Below, piece by piece: positions 23,925-32,974 of a DNA stretch of 32,974 bases. This DNA comes from an uncultured Blastococcus sp. (GTDB lineage Bacteria; Actinomycetota; Actinomycetes; Mycobacteriales; Geodermatophilaceae): assembly GCA_902805535.1 (NCBI GenBank), contig CADCTN010000185.1:1-32974 (forward strand). The letters run 5' to 3'. The notes beneath the pieces are model-generated. The model ran no database searches. It was not told where the DNA came from and saw only the letters and a list, made by a program, of their open reading frames with translations. The position numbers were made by a program, and so were the translations under genes. Numbering within the stretch: the first letter of the stretch is position 1; every line of letters begins with the position of its first letter.

Positions 23925-25363
23925 CCGGCCTGCTCGCCGACCGCTACGAGCTCGTGGCCCTCATCGCGGGTGGCGGCATGGGCCAGGTCTGGCGGGGCCG
24001 GGACACCATGCTCGGCCGGCCCGTGGCGATCAAGGTGCTGCGGGACCAGTTCGCCGCGGACCCCGCCTTCCGCACCCGTTTCCGCGCCGAGGCCCAGCAC
24101 GCGGCCCTCCTCAACCATCCGCACATCGCCGCCGTCCACGACTACGGCGAGGTGCCCGCCGGCCCCGGGACGCCCCCGCTGGCCTACCTGGTCATGGAGC
24201 TGGTCGAGGGGGAGTCGCTCGCCGAGCTCCTCCACCGGGAAGGGCGCCTGGACGCCACGCGCACGCTGGGCATCCTCCGCCAGGCCGCCGCCGGACTCGC
24301 CGCGGCGCACGCCGCCGGGGTGGTGCACCGCGACATCAAGCCGGCCAACCTGCTGGTCGCCCGCGACGGGACGGTCAAGCTCACCGACTTCGGCATCGCC
24401 CGCTCGGCGTCGAGCGCGGCGGTGACCGGCACCGGGCAGGTCATCGGAACGGCGCACTACCTGTCCCCGGAGCAGGCGGCCGGCGGGACGGCGACGCCGG
24501 CGAGTGACGTCTACGCCCTCGGTGCGGTCGGCTACGAATGCCTCGCGGGGCGCCGCGCCTTCGACGGGGAGAACCCCGTGCAGATCGCCGTCAAGCACAT
24601 CCGGGAGCACCCCGAGCCCCTGCCGCCCGACATCGCGCCCGCTGCGTGCGAGCTCGTCGAGCGGGCCATGGCGAAGGACCCGGAGGCCCGTTTCCAGGAC
24701 GGCGCCGCGCTCCGGGACGCCGTCGACGGGGTGCTCGCCGGTGCGCGCACCACGCCGTCCGGGCTGCCGCGCACGGCCGTGCTGCCGGTCGTCGCGCCTC
24801 CGACGGTGCCCGTCGTCGCCGCCGGCACGGCCCAGCAGCGACGGCGCAGGTTCCCCGTGCCGGCGCTGCTGGGTGCGCTGGCCGTGCTCGCGGCCGTGCT
24901 GGTGGCCGGCGTCGTCGCACTCCTGGGTGACGGCACCGCGTCGCCCGGAGCGGGGAACCCGCCGGCGACGGGGACGCCGACGACGAGCGCCCCGGTCACC
25001 GTCGAGATCGTGGCGGAGGAGTTGCAGGGCCGGCCGGTCGACGACGTGCAGGCGGAGCTGATCGGCCGGGGGCTGCGCGTGGAGCTCGTCCCCGTGCAGA
25101 ACGGCGACGTGCCGGCGGGCGAGGTCCTCGCCGTCGACCCGACCGGGACGCTGCTGCCCGGCGACCTGGTGCGGGTGTCCTACTCCGTGCCGCCGGTGCC
25201 GGCTCCCGCCCCCGTCGACGAGGGCGAGGGCGAGGAGGAGGGCGGCGGGAACGGGAACGAGAACGAGAAGAAGGACGACGAGGAGGGCGGCGGGAACGGC
25301 GACGAGGGCGGCGGCAACGGGAACGAGGGTGGCGGCAACGGCACGGAGGGGCGCGACGGCTGA
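23921..25363 (+). CDS. transmembrane Ser/Thr protein kinase with one PASTA domain
   Basis: A 480-residue PknB-like kinase. The glycine loop is GGGMGQV (17-23), the ATP lysine K38, the catalytic loop HRDIKPAN (136-143, D138) and DFG is 156-158. The activation loop has T169 and T171 before GTAHYLSPEQ. A basic juxtamembrane stretch (QQRRRRF) leads to one membrane helix (about 314-335), then a single extracellular PASTA domain (about 358-423). The end (432-480) is a hydrophilic tail of Glu/Asp with repeated GGGNGNE units. PASTA domains sense muropeptides or lipid II. PknB has four of them, so this is a short sensor. ATG at 23921 overlaps the prmC stop. In mycobacteria no kinase lies between these neighbours. 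Confidence 0.93.
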   Translation: MTGLLADRYELVALIAGGGMGQVWRGRDTMLGRPVAIKVLRDQFAADPAFRTRFRAEAQHAALLNHPHIAAVHDYGEVPAGPGTPPLAYLVMELVEGESLAELLHREGRLDATRTLGILRQAAAGLAAAHAAGVVHRDIKPANLLVARDGTVKLTDFGIARSASSAAVTGTGQVIGTAHYLSPEQAAGGTATPASDVYALGAVGYECLAGRRAFDGENPVQIAVKHIREHPEPLPPDIAPAACELVERAMAKDPEARFQDGAALRDAVDGVLAGARTTPSGLPRTAVLPVVAPPTVPVVAAGTAQQRRRRFPVPALLGALAVLAAVLVAGVVALLGDGTASPGAGNPPATGTPTTSAPVTVEIVAEELQGRPVDDVQAELIGRGLRVELVPVQNGDVPAGEVLAVDPTGTLLPGDLVRVSYSVPPVPAPAPVDEGEGEEEGGGNGNENEKKDDEEGGGNGDEGGGNGNEGGGNGTEGRDG

Positions 25364-25409
25364 GACCGGGCGGCGCAGCCCGCCGGACCGGGTGACAGAC
25401 TCCTCAGCC

Positions 25410-26051
25410 GTGCCGGACGTCTACGACTGTGCCGATCCCGCGGCCCGCGCCGCCGGACTCGACGCCGCGACCGCCGCGATCGCCCACGGCGCGCTCGTCC
25501 TCCTGCCCACCGACACCGTCTACGGCGTGGGGGCCGATGCCTTCACCCCGGCCGCCGTCACCGGACTGCTCGCCGCGAAGAACCGCGGCCGGACCATGCC
25601 CGTCCCGGTGCTGATCGGTGAGGCGTCGACGCTGGCCGGGCTCGTGGTGAACCTGCCGCCGGTCGCCCAGCAGCTCGCCCAGGCGTTCTGGCCCGGTGGG
25701 CTCACCCTGGTGCTCGAGCACGCGCCGTCGCTTTCGTGGGACCTCGGCGACGCCGAGGGCACGGTCGCCGTCCGGCTGCCCGACGACGACGTAGCCCGCG
25801 ATCTGCTGCGCCGGACCGGACCCCTCGCCGTCTCCTCCGCCAACCGCTCCGGCCGGCCCGCGGCGACGACGGCCCAGCAGGCCGTCGAGCAGCTCGGCGA
25901 CCACGCGGCCGTGGTCCTGGACGGCGGGCCCCGCGAGGGCTCGGCCGCCAGCACCATCGTCGACTGCACCGGCCCGGTCCCCAGGGTGCTGCGGGTGGGC
26001 GCCCTGTCGATCGACCGCCTCCGCGACGTCGTCGGGGACATCACCGACTGA
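25410..26051 (+). CDS. L-threonylcarbamoyladenylate synthase (Sua5/YrdC/YwlC family)
   Basis: A 213-residue YrdC-domain protein that makes threonylcarbamoyl-AMP from threonine, bicarbonate and ATP for the t6A37 modification of ANN-decoding tRNAs. The motifs are PTDTVYG (33-39), KNRGRTMPVPVLI (from K57) and SSANRSG. It lacks the C-terminal Sua5 domain, so it is the short form. GTG at 25410 gives VPDVYDCADP, close to the mycobacterial start; GTG at 25392 in frame is an alternative. It uses threonine, whose genes lie upstream in the window. Confidence 0.93.
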   Translation: MPDVYDCADPAARAAGLDAATAAIAHGALVLLPTDTVYGVGADAFTPAAVTGLLAAKNRGRTMPVPVLIGEASTLAGLVVNLPPVAQQLAQAFWPGGLTLVLEHAPSLSWDLGDAEGTVAVRLPDDDVARDLLRRTGPLAVSSANRSGRPAATTAQQAVEQLGDHAAVVLDGGPREGSAASTIVDCTGPVPRVLRVGALSIDRLRDVVGDITD

Positions 26052-26121
26052 GCCGGTCGCGCACGCCCAGGCGATACCGTGGGTCTTCCGCGCGCCGGGA
26101 TCCGGCGTCGCGAGCGAGCCG

Positions 26122-26199
26122 ATGGAGTGGGGGTGCGGGATGAGCGTCGCGTCCCGCTGCCCCGCCGTCGGTCCTGTCCCGGCGACCGGCGGCGCCTGA
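26122..26199 (+). CDS. possible 25-codon upstream open frame before wecA
   Basis: ATG at 26122 (or in-frame ATG at 26140) opens a short frame, MEWGCGMSVASRC and so on, ending at TGA 26197-26199, 4 nt before the wecA GTG. Ribosomes finishing it could restart at wecA. Coding bias cannot be judged at this length, and it may be chance. The 152-bp gap 26052-26203 holds nothing else clear except TACCGT at 26075-26080, a possible -10. Confidence 0.25.
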   Translation: MEWGCGMSVASRCPAVGPVPATGGA

Positions 26200-26203
26200 T
26201 CCC

Positions 26204-27445
26204 GTGCGCGAATACGCCGTCGTCCTCCTCACCGCCGCGCTGGTCACCTTCCTGACCACCCCGGTGGTGCGGATGGCCGCGATCCGCGCGCGGATGATGG
26301 CGGCACCGCGCGAGCGCGACGTGCACGTCATCCCCACGCCCCGCGGTGGTGGGGTCGCGATGTACCTGGGGGTGGCCGCGGCGATCCTGGTCGCCACCCG
26401 GCTCCCGGCCCTGCAGCGCACGTTCGACGACTCGCAGACCGTCGCCGTGCTCGTCGCGGGTGGGCTGATCTGCCTGCTCGGTGTGCTGGACGACCGCTGG
26501 GGCCTCGACGCCCTGACGAAGCTGACCGGCCAGATCGCTGCTGCCGGGGTCATGGTCCTGCTGGGGGTGCAGCTGGCCTTCCTGTTCCTGCCGGTGGCCG
26601 ACATCGGCACCATCTCGCTCGGGCCGGACATCGGCGTCCCGCTGACCATCCTGCTCACCGTCGCCGCGGTCAACGCGCTGAACTTCATCGACGGCCTCGA
26701 CGGGCTCGCCGCCGGGGTGTCGGCCATCGCGGCGCTGGCCTTCTTCGCCTACAGCTACAACCTGGGCGTGGTCGGCTACGACGACGTCGCCAGCGCGCCG
26801 GCGCTGATCACCGCCGTGCTGGCCGGCGCCTGCATCGGGTTCCTGCCGCACAACTTCAGCCCGGCCCGCATCTTCATGGGCGACTCGGGCTCGATGCTGG
26901 TCGGGCTGATGCTGTCGGCCGGCGCGGTGACGGCCACCGGCGGGGTGGACCCGCAGTCCTTCGACTCCGCCGCCAGCCTGCTGCCGCTCACGCTGCCGCT
27001 GCTGGTGCCCGTCGCGATCCTGTTCATCCCGTTCATCGACCTGCTGATGGCGGTCATCCGGCGCACCCGCAAGGGCCGGTCGCCGTTCTCGCCGGACAAG
27101 ATGCACCTGCACCACCGGCTGCTCTCGATCGGGCACTCGCACCGCCGCGCCGTGCTGGTCATGTACTTCTGGGCGGCACTGCTCTCCTTCGGCGCGGTCG
27201 GTCTGTCGATCACCGGCGGCCAGGCCGAGCTGCTCGTCGCGATCGCCGTCCTCCTGGTGGTGGGTGTCGTGGTCGTGCTGGGCCCCCGCGCCCGGCGGGC
27301 CGCCCGGGAGGCCCGGGCGGCCGAGCTCGCGGCGCAGCGCGAGCGCAGCCGGGCCGAGCACCCCACTGCCCGCGCCGCCCGTGCCGCCGCGCCGGACGGC
27401 CCGGTGAGTGACCGGACTGCCGCGGCAGGGAAGGTCTTCCGGTGA
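26204..27445 (+). CDS. wecA: undecaprenyl-phosphate glycosyl-1-phosphate transferase (WecA/Rfe/TagO type)
   Basis: A 413-residue polytopic membrane enzyme of the MraY/WecA superfamily. It would transfer a sugar-1-phosphate, probably GlcNAc-1-P, to a polyprenyl phosphate at the inner membrane face and start an envelope polysaccharide. Motifs: the Asp pair D96-D97 in GVLDDRWGL, NFIDGLDGLA (160-169), MGDSGS (225-230) and the cytoplasmic HLHHRL. About ten or eleven hydrophobic segments are seen. The last 60 or so residues are a basic Ala/Arg/Glu-rich cytoplasmic tail. The position matches Rv1302 (rfe) in M. tuberculosis. The GTG start at 26204 has no strong ribosome site. Confidence 0.9.
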   Translation: MREYAVVLLTAALVTFLTTPVVRMAAIRARMMAAPRERDVHVIPTPRGGGVAMYLGVAAAILVATRLPALQRTFDDSQTVAVLVAGGLICLLGVLDDRWGLDALTKLTGQIAAAGVMVLLGVQLAFLFLPVADIGTISLGPDIGVPLTILLTVAAVNALNFIDGLDGLAAGVSAIAALAFFAYSYNLGVVGYDDVASAPALITAVLAGACIGFLPHNFSPARIFMGDSGSMLVGLMLSAGAVTATGGVDPQSFDSAASLLPLTLPLLVPVAILFIPFIDLLMAVIRRTRKGRSPFSPDKMHLHHRLLSIGHSHRRAVLVMYFWAALLSFGAVGLSITGGQAELLVAIAVLLVVGVVVVLGPRARRAAREARAAELAAQRERSRAEHPTARAARAAAPDGPVSDRTAAAGKVFR

Positions 27446-27975
27446 CCTCCTCCGGTACGTCCTCCCGCAGCGATGCTCCCTGGGACATCTCCTTCCTCCG
27501 CCCCGGCGTGCTCGTCACCGCCGCCGCGACGACGGTGGCGGCCCCGGTGGCGGCTGTGGTCGGTGGCTGGGGGAGTGCGACCGGCGTCGTGGCCGGGGCG
27601 GCCGTGGTCGCCGCCTTCTTCTGCGTCTCCGCCGTCGTCATCGCGTGGGCCGGACGGATCGACGACGCGTTCGCCCTCCCGGCGGCGCTGGGGACGTTCC
27701 TGGTGAAGGCGCTGGTGCTCTTCGGCGTGCTGGGCGCGATCCCGGCGGACGGGTGGCTGGACCGGCTCACGCTGGCCTGGACCGTCATCGCCGCCGCCCT
27801 GCTGTGGAGCGCCGTCCAGGCGCGTTGGGTCTGGACCCGGCAGCTCTACTACGTGCCGCCGCCGGCGCCGCCGGGCTCGACCTCCGGGTCCGCGACGGCA
27901 GCCGCTTCGACCGGAACCCCGGCGAGCCCGCACGTCCTCCATCCGGACCCGGAAAACCCGGGGTCCCGGGCCTGA
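27442..27975 (+). CDS. AtpI-like membrane protein of the ATP synthase operon
   Basis: A 177-residue protein with about four hydrophobic segments between residues 20 and 125, followed by a Pro/Ser/Ala-rich tail. Its place between wecA and atpB matches Rv1303 and the AtpI family, thought to help c-ring assembly. Similarity in the segments is weak and the call is mostly positional. GTG at 27442 overlaps the wecA stop as GTGA. Residue conservation cannot be checked here. Confidence 0.7.
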   Translation: MTSSGTSSRSDAPWDISFLRPGVLVTAAATTVAAPVAAVVGGWGSATGVVAGAAVVAAFFCVSAVVIAWAGRIDDAFALPAALGTFLVKALVLFGVLGAIPADGWLDRLTLAWTVIAAALLWSAVQARWVWTRQLYYVPPPAPPGSTSGSATAAASTGTPASPHVLHPDPENPGSRA

Positions 27976-27977
27976 GA

Positions 27978-27994
27978 TAGTGTCCCGACCGATG
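27978..27994 (+). promoter_or_regulatory. -10 element before atpZ, possible leaderless start
   Basis: TAGTGT (27978-27983) matches TANNNT and ends 8 nt before ATG 27992. This suggests a promoter for the atp genes with transcription starting at the start codon. No clear -35 element is visible. No Shine-Dalgarno site precedes the ATG. Confidence 0.45.
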
Positions 27995-28329
27995 GCCGAG
28001 GACAGCCCTGCTCGCAGGGACGCTCGACCTCGCACCGACACACCGGCTCGTCCGCCCAGTGGCGCGGACGTCGGCTGGGGGATCACCGGGACGATGCTCT
28101 CGGGGATGCTCGTCTGGGGCGGGGCCGGGTGGCTGCTCGACCGCTGGCTGGAGACGAGGGTCTTCACACTGGTCGGCGTCCTTCTCGGTCTGGGGGTGGC
28201 CATCTACCTGGTGGTCATCAAGTACGGGGCCGTCGAACCGCCTGCGGGAGGTGCGCAGCCCACCAGCAGGACCCGGAGTGGGCAGCGGAGCCGGCCCCGG
28301 TCGAACGGCTCCACGCAGAAGGGACGACG

Positions 28330-28333
<4 letters not shown>
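27992..28333 (+). CDS. AtpZ-like small membrane protein (putative F0F1-ATPase subunit)
   Basis: A 113-residue protein with two hydrophobic hairpin segments (about 30-49 and 57-77) holding GWGITGTMLSGMLVWGGAGW. This is the pattern of the AtpZ/ATPase-gene1 family, which works with AtpI in c-ring assembly or divalent-cation movement. The N-terminus is polar, with PARRDARPRTDTPARPP, and the C-terminus is basic. ATG at 27992 is preferred over GTG 27980, which lies inside the -10 element. The stop overlaps the atpB start as GTGA. Confidence 0.75.
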
Positions 28334-29449
<1,116 letters not shown>

Positions 29450-29489
29450 GCCAGCCGGTCCAGTCCAGCTGACTCAGGGAGTGCAGAGC

Positions 29490-30029
29490 ATGAGCATCCT
29501 CGCTGCGGAGAGCGCCAACCCGCTCCTGCCGCCGGTAGGCGAGATCATCGTCGGCACCATCACGTTCGCGATCCTGTGCTTCGTGCTGTTCAAGTTCGTG
29601 GTACCGCGCTTCGAAGAGGTCTTCCGCGCTCGTCGTGAGGCGATCGAGGGCGGCATCGAGCGCGCCGAGGCGATGCAGGCCGAGGCGAAGGCGGCGCTGG
29701 AGCAGTACCGCGCACAGCTGGCCGAGGCCCGCAACGAGGCGGCACAGATCCGCGACCGGGCCCGCGCCGAGGGGCAGCAGATCCTCGAGGAGCTGCGGAC
29801 GCAGGCGCAGGAGGAGTCGGCCCGCATCGTCGCCCGCGGCGAGGAGCAGCTGGCCACCACCCGCCAGCAGGTCGTCAACGAGCTGCGCGGGCAGATCGGC
29901 ACCCTCGCCGTCGACCTCGCCGGCCGGGTGGTCGGGGAGTCCCTCGCCGACGACGTCCGCCGTCGTGGCACCGTCGACCGCTTCCTCGCCGAGCTCGACG
30001 GCATGGCCCCGGCCGAGGGCGCGCGCTGA
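29490..30029 (+). CDS. atpF: ATP synthase F0 subunit b
   Basis: A 179-residue stator subunit. One membrane helix (about 17-38, EIIVGTITFAILCFVLFKF) is followed by a long charged coiled coil (about 45-145) rich in Glu, Arg, Ala and Gln. ATG at 29490 is chosen because AGGGAG lies 8 nt upstream; GTG at 29481 lies within that region. The stop overlaps the atpH start (TGATG). A separate b subunit with a separate delta contrasts with mycobacteria, where b and delta are fused. Confidence 0.95.
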   Translation: MSILAAESANPLLPPVGEIIVGTITFAILCFVLFKFVVPRFEEVFRARREAIEGGIERAEAMQAEAKAALEQYRAQLAEARNEAAQIRDRARAEGQQILEELRTQAQEESARIVARGEEQLATTRQQVVNELRGQIGTLAVDLAGRVVGESLADDVRRRGTVDRFLAELDGMAPAEGAR

Positions 30030-30907
30030 TGATGGAGGCCTCCAGCCGCGCGGCCCTGGTCGCGGTGCGGGAACGCCTGGACCGGCTGACCAGGCCCGCC
30101 TCGGGCGTGCTCGAGAAGGCGAAGGATCGCCTGACCGGGCAGCCGGAGCGGGCTGTCTCCGGTCCCGAGCTGCTGGCCCTGGCCGACGAACTGTTCTCGG
30201 TCGCGCGCCTGCTCGACGGGCAGCTCTCGCTCCGGCGGGCGCTGTCTGACCCGGCAGGGAAGCCCGACGACCGCGCGGCGCTGGCACACCGGCTGTTCGA
30301 CGCGCGGCTCTCGCCGGCCGCCGTCGACCTCGCCGAGACCGTCGCGCGACAGCGGTGGTCGCACCCGATCGACATCGTCGACGGGTTCGTCACGCTGGCG
30401 ACGGAGGCGTCCCTGGACGCGGCCGACGCGCGTGGCGAGCTGGAGAACGTCGAGGACGAGCTCTTCCGGTTCGGTCGCATCATCGGCGGTGACCAGGAGC
30501 TGGGCCGCATCCTCGGGAACCGCAAGGCCCCGGCGGAGGGCAAGACGGCGCTGCTCGACCGGCTGCTGTCCGGCCGGGTCAGCCCGGTCACCGAGCAGCT
30601 GATGCGCAACGTGCTCACCGGCGCCCACGTCGGCAGCGCGGAGACCGCCGTCGAGCGGCTCTCCGAGGCGGCCAGCCGGCGCCGCGGCCAGTCCGTGGCT
30701 CGGGTGACGAGCGCGGTGGCGCTCACGCCCGAGCAGGAGCAGCGGCTCACGGACGTGCTCGGCCGCATCTACGGGCGCACCATGGGCCTGCAGGTCACGG
30801 TGGACCCGAGCGTCCTCGGTGGCCTCATCGTCCAGGTGGGCGACGAAGTCATCGACGGCAGCATCGCCCACCGACTGGAAGCCGCCGGACGGCGGCTGGC
30901 CGGCTGA
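30029..30907 (+). CDS. atpH: ATP synthase F1 subunit delta, extended form
   Basis: A 292-residue stator subunit linking F1 to the b stalk. The C-terminal signature [20 protein letters not shown] is clear. The E. coli delta has about 177 residues; the extra 100 or so lie at the N-terminus. Residues 52-109 and 142-199 look like a tandem duplication: [13 protein letters not shown] against [13 protein letters not shown], and [10 protein letters not shown] against [10 protein letters not shown], about one third identical at an offset of 90. The extended form is usual in actinobacteria. ATG at 30029 overlaps the atpF stop; a second ATG follows directly. Confidence 0.95.
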   Translation: MMEASSRAALVAVRERLDRLTRPASGVLEKAKDRLTGQPERAVSGPELLALADELFSVARLLDGQLSLRRALSDPAGKPDDRAALAHRLFDARLSPAAVDLAETVARQRWSHPIDIVDGFVTLATEASLDAADARGELENVEDELFRFGRIIGGDQELGRILGNRKAPAEGKTALLDRLLSGRVSPVTEQLMRNVLTGAHVGSAETAVERLSEAASRRRGQSVARVTSAVALTPEQEQRLTDVLGRIYGRTMGLQVTVDPSVLGGLIVQVGDEVIDGSIAHRLEAAGRRLAG

Positions 30908-30965
30908 CCGCCCCCACACGACCCACTCCACAGACACCACCCCGCAGGGAAGAGGACTCCAAGCC

Positions 30966-32603
30966 ATGGCCGAGCTGACGATCTCCGCAGACGAGATCCG
31001 CAGTGCCATCCAGACCTACGTCACCGAGTACAGCCCCGACGTCTCCCGCGAGGAGGTCGGGATCGTCACGGAGGCCGGCGACGGCATCGCCCGTGTCGAG
31101 GGCCTGCCCTCGGTCATGACCAACGAGCTGCTCGAGTTCGAGAGCGGCGTCCGCGGTCTGGCGCTGAACCTCGACGTGCGCGAGGTCGGTGTCGTGGTCC
31201 TGGGTGACTTCTCCGGGATCGAGGAGGGCCAGCAGGTCCGCCGCACCGGCGAGGTGCTCTCGATCCCCGTCGGTGACGGCTACCTCGGCCGCGTCGTCGA
31301 CCCGCTGGGCAACGCGATCGACGGCGGCGGGGCCATCGAGACCAGCGGTCGCCGGGCCCTGGAGCTCCAGGCCCCCACCGTGGTGCAGCGGCAGTCGGTG
31401 CACGAGCCGATGCAGACCGGGATCAAGGCCATCGACGCCATGACCCCGATCGGCCGCGGTCAGCGCCAGCTCGTCATCGGTGACCGTCAGACCGGCAAGA
31501 CAGCCATCGTCACCGACACGATCATCAACCAGAAGGAAGCCTGGGCCACCGGCGACCCGCAGCAGCAGGTGCGCTGCATCTACGTCGCCGTCGGCCAGAA
31601 GGGCTCGACGATCGCGGCGATCCGCTCGGCCCTGGAGGAGGCCGGCGCGATGGAGTACACGACCATCGTCGCCGCTCCGGCATCGGAGGCCGCAGGCTTC
31701 AAGTACATCGCCCCCTACGCCGGCTCGGCCATCGGCCAGCACTGGATGTACGAGGGCAAGCACGTCCTCATCGTCTTCGACGACCTGTCCAAGCAGGCCG
31801 AGGCCTACCGGGCCGTGTCCCTGCTGCTGCGTCGTCCGCCGGGCCGCGAGGCCTACCCCGGCGACGTCTTCTACCTGCACTCCCGCCTGCTCGAGCGCTG
31901 CGCGAAGCTCTCCGAGGAGCTCGGCTCCGGCTCGATGACCGGGCTGCCGCTCGTCGAGACCAAGGGCAACGACGTGTCGGCCTACATCCCGACCAACGTC
32001 ATCTCGATCACCGACGGCCAGATCTTCCTCGAGACGGGTCTGTTCAACTCCGGTGTCCGCCCGGCGATCAACGTCGGCGTCTCGGTGTCCCGCGTCGGCG
32101 GCTCCGCGCAGATCAAGGCGATGAAGTCCGTCGCGGGTCGGCTGCGCCTGGACCTCGCCCAGTTCCGCGAGCTCGAGGCCTTCGCCTCCTTCTCCTCGGA
32201 CCTGGACGCCTCCAGCCGGGCGACCCTGGAGCGCGGTCAGCGCCTGGTCGAGCTGCTCAAGCAGGGCCAGTACTCGCCGTACCCGGTCGAGCGCGAGGTC
32301 GTCTCGCTCTGGCTGGGCACCACCGGCAAGCTCGACGTCGTCCCGGTCAGCGAGGTGCGTCGCTTCGAGTCGGAGTTCATCGACTACCTCGGCCGCGGCG
32401 ACAACGGCGTCTTCGACACCATCCGGACGTCGAAGAAGCTCGAGGACGACACCGTGGCGAGCCTCGAGAAGGCCGTCGAGGCCTTCTACGACGAGTTCAC
32501 GCTGTCCGACGGCGAGTCGCTGAAGGTCAACGAGCCCGAGGCCGAGGCCATGGACGCCTCGGAGCGGGGTCAGGAGCGCGTCCAGGTCAAGCGGGGCAGC
32601 TGA
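30966..32603 (+). CDS. atpA: ATP synthase F1 subunit alpha
   Basis: A 545-residue regulatory nucleotide-binding subunit. The Walker A loop is GDRQTGKT (172-179). The arginine finger region lies in the conserved stretch [16 protein letters not shown] 35-residue acidic and basic C-terminal extension (from about 510), common in actinobacterial alpha subunits, is present; in mycobacteria such an extension helps block ATP hydrolysis. ATG at 30966 has GAGGA about 9 nt upstream. The 58-bp gap after atpH shows nothing else. Confidence 0.97.
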   Translation: MAELTISADEIRSAIQTYVTEYSPDVSREEVGIVTEAGDGIARVEGLPSVMTNELLEFESGVRGLALNLDVREVGVVVLGDFSGIEEGQQVRRTGEVLSIPVGDGYLGRVVDPLGNAIDGGGAIETSGRRALELQAPTVVQRQSVHEPMQTGIKAIDAMTPIGRGQRQLVIGDRQTGKTAIVTDTIINQKEAWATGDPQQQVRCIYVAVGQKGSTIAAIRSALEEAGAMEYTTIVAAPASEAAGFKYIAPYAGSAIGQHWMYEGKHVLIVFDDLSKQAEAYRAVSLLLRRPPGREAYPGDVFYLHSRLLERCAKLSEELGSGSMTGLPLVETKGNDVSAYIPTNVISITDGQIFLETGLFNSGVRPAINVGVSVSRVGGSAQIKAMKSVAGRLRLDLAQFRELEAFASFSSDLDASSRATLERGQRLVELLKQGQYSPYPVEREVVSLWLGTTGKLDVVPVSEVRRFESEFIDYLGRGDNGVFDTIRTSKKLEDDTVASLEKAVEAFYDEFTLSDGESLKVNEPEAEAMDASERGQERVQVKRGS

Positions 32604-32606
32604 CCG

Positions 32607-32974
32607 ATGGCCGCTTCCCTCCGCGCGCTGCGGCGCCGCATCCGTTCCACGCAGTCGACGAAGAAGATCTTCTCGGCGCAGGAGCTGATCGCCGGTGCCC
32701 GCATCGTGCGCGCCCAGGCCCGGGTCGAGGCGTCCAAGCCCTACGCCCGGGAGATCACGCGGGTGCTGTCGGCGCTGGCGTCCTCGGCGTCGCTGGACCA
32801 CCCGCTGCTCACCGAGCGGGAGAACCCCCAGCGGGCGGCGGTCCTCGTGATCACCTCCGACCGCGGGTTCGCCGGCTCGTACAACGTGAACGTGCTGCGG
32901 CGGACCGAGGAGCTGCTCGCGCTGCTGCGCCAGGAGGGCAAGGAGCCGGTGCTGTACGTCGTCGGCCGCAAGGG
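32607..32974 (+). CDS. atpG: ATP synthase F1 subunit gamma, N-terminal part (partial)
   Basis: The first 122 codons of the central rotor shaft, cut by the right edge. It starts [25 protein letters not shown] in outline, the N-terminal coiled-coil helix of gamma, and continues with [15 protein letters not shown], a conserved gamma segment. It follows atpA by 3 nt. atpD and atpC are expected beyond the window. Confidence 0.95.
   Translation, partial: MAASLRALRRRIRSTQSTKKIFSAQELIAGARIVRAQARVEASKPYAREITRVLSALASSASLDHPLLTERENPQRAAVLVITSDRGFAGSYNVNVLRRTEELLALLRQEGKEPVLYVVGRK

Noticed and set aside
28129-28329. Earlier in-frame start giving a longer atpB
   Set aside because: The added residues are an out-of-frame reading of the AtpZ-like gene; the GTGA overlap at 28330 fits the family length.

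Overview
The window is chromosomal DNA of a very GC-rich actinobacterium. Gene content, codon use and the order argS-lysA-hom-thrC-thrB-rho-rpmE-prfA-prmC-sua5-wecA-atp match the conserved actinobacterial locus known from Mycobacterium tuberculosis (Rv1292 to Rv1309). The very high GC, the many GTG starts and the style of the proteins suggest the Geodermatophilaceae (Blastococcus, Modestobacter, Geodermatophilus), but that placement is inference. I see no prophage, insertion sequence, CRISPR array or recognisable defence island.

Layout, left to right. (1) 1-293, minus: the first 97 codons of a 2-oxoglutarate dehydrogenase/decarboxylase (Kgd type), cut by the window edge. (2) 552-2329, minus: a two-gene ABC exporter. 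(3) 2444-5676, plus: a UspA-type stress protein, a class III adenylate cyclase and an ABC-F ATPase. (4) 5681-9224, minus: a tightly packed acyl-CoA ligase, PhaE/PhaR-like subunit, class III PHA synthase (PhaC) and GNAT acetyltransferase. (5) 9344-10591, plus: an SDR oxidoreductase and a Rid-family protein. (6) 10615-12238, minus: tRNA-Arg(CCG) and a DUF3105-DUF305 membrane-anchored pair. (7) 12433-18983, plus: argS, lysA, hom, thrC, thrB; the first four overlap by four bases each. (8) 19011-23924, plus: rho with its own promoter and long leader, then rpmE, prfA and prmC. (9) 23921-27445, plus: a PASTA Ser/Thr kinase, the Sua5 t6A enzyme and a WecA-type glycosyl-1-phosphate transferase. (10) 27442-32974, plus: the F-type ATP synthase operon (atpI-like, atpZ-like, atpB, E, F, H, A and the start of atpG).

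Functional links. Regions 7-10 are a housekeeping core: arginyl-tRNA, lysine, threonine and methionine precursors, transcription and translation termination, tRNA modification, envelope lipid-linked sugar and ATP synthesis. Region 4 with the divergent SDR looks like a small polyhydroxyalkanoate module: acyl activation, a possible keto reduction, and polymerisation by PhaC with a small partner. Region 3 joins ATP-binding and cAMP-making functions in one transcription unit.

Points most worth a second look: the short PhaE/PhaR-like gene overlapping phaC by 80 nt; the loss of the first histidine of the ArgS HIGH motif; two competing hairpins abutting the rho ribosome site; a duplicated block in the disordered part of Rho; a one-PASTA kinase coupled to prmC; an internal duplication in AtpH; and a purine-rich GAGCG-type element that breaks the otherwise overlapping lysine/threonine operon. 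Most of the window is ordinary core genome, and no wholly new system is evident.
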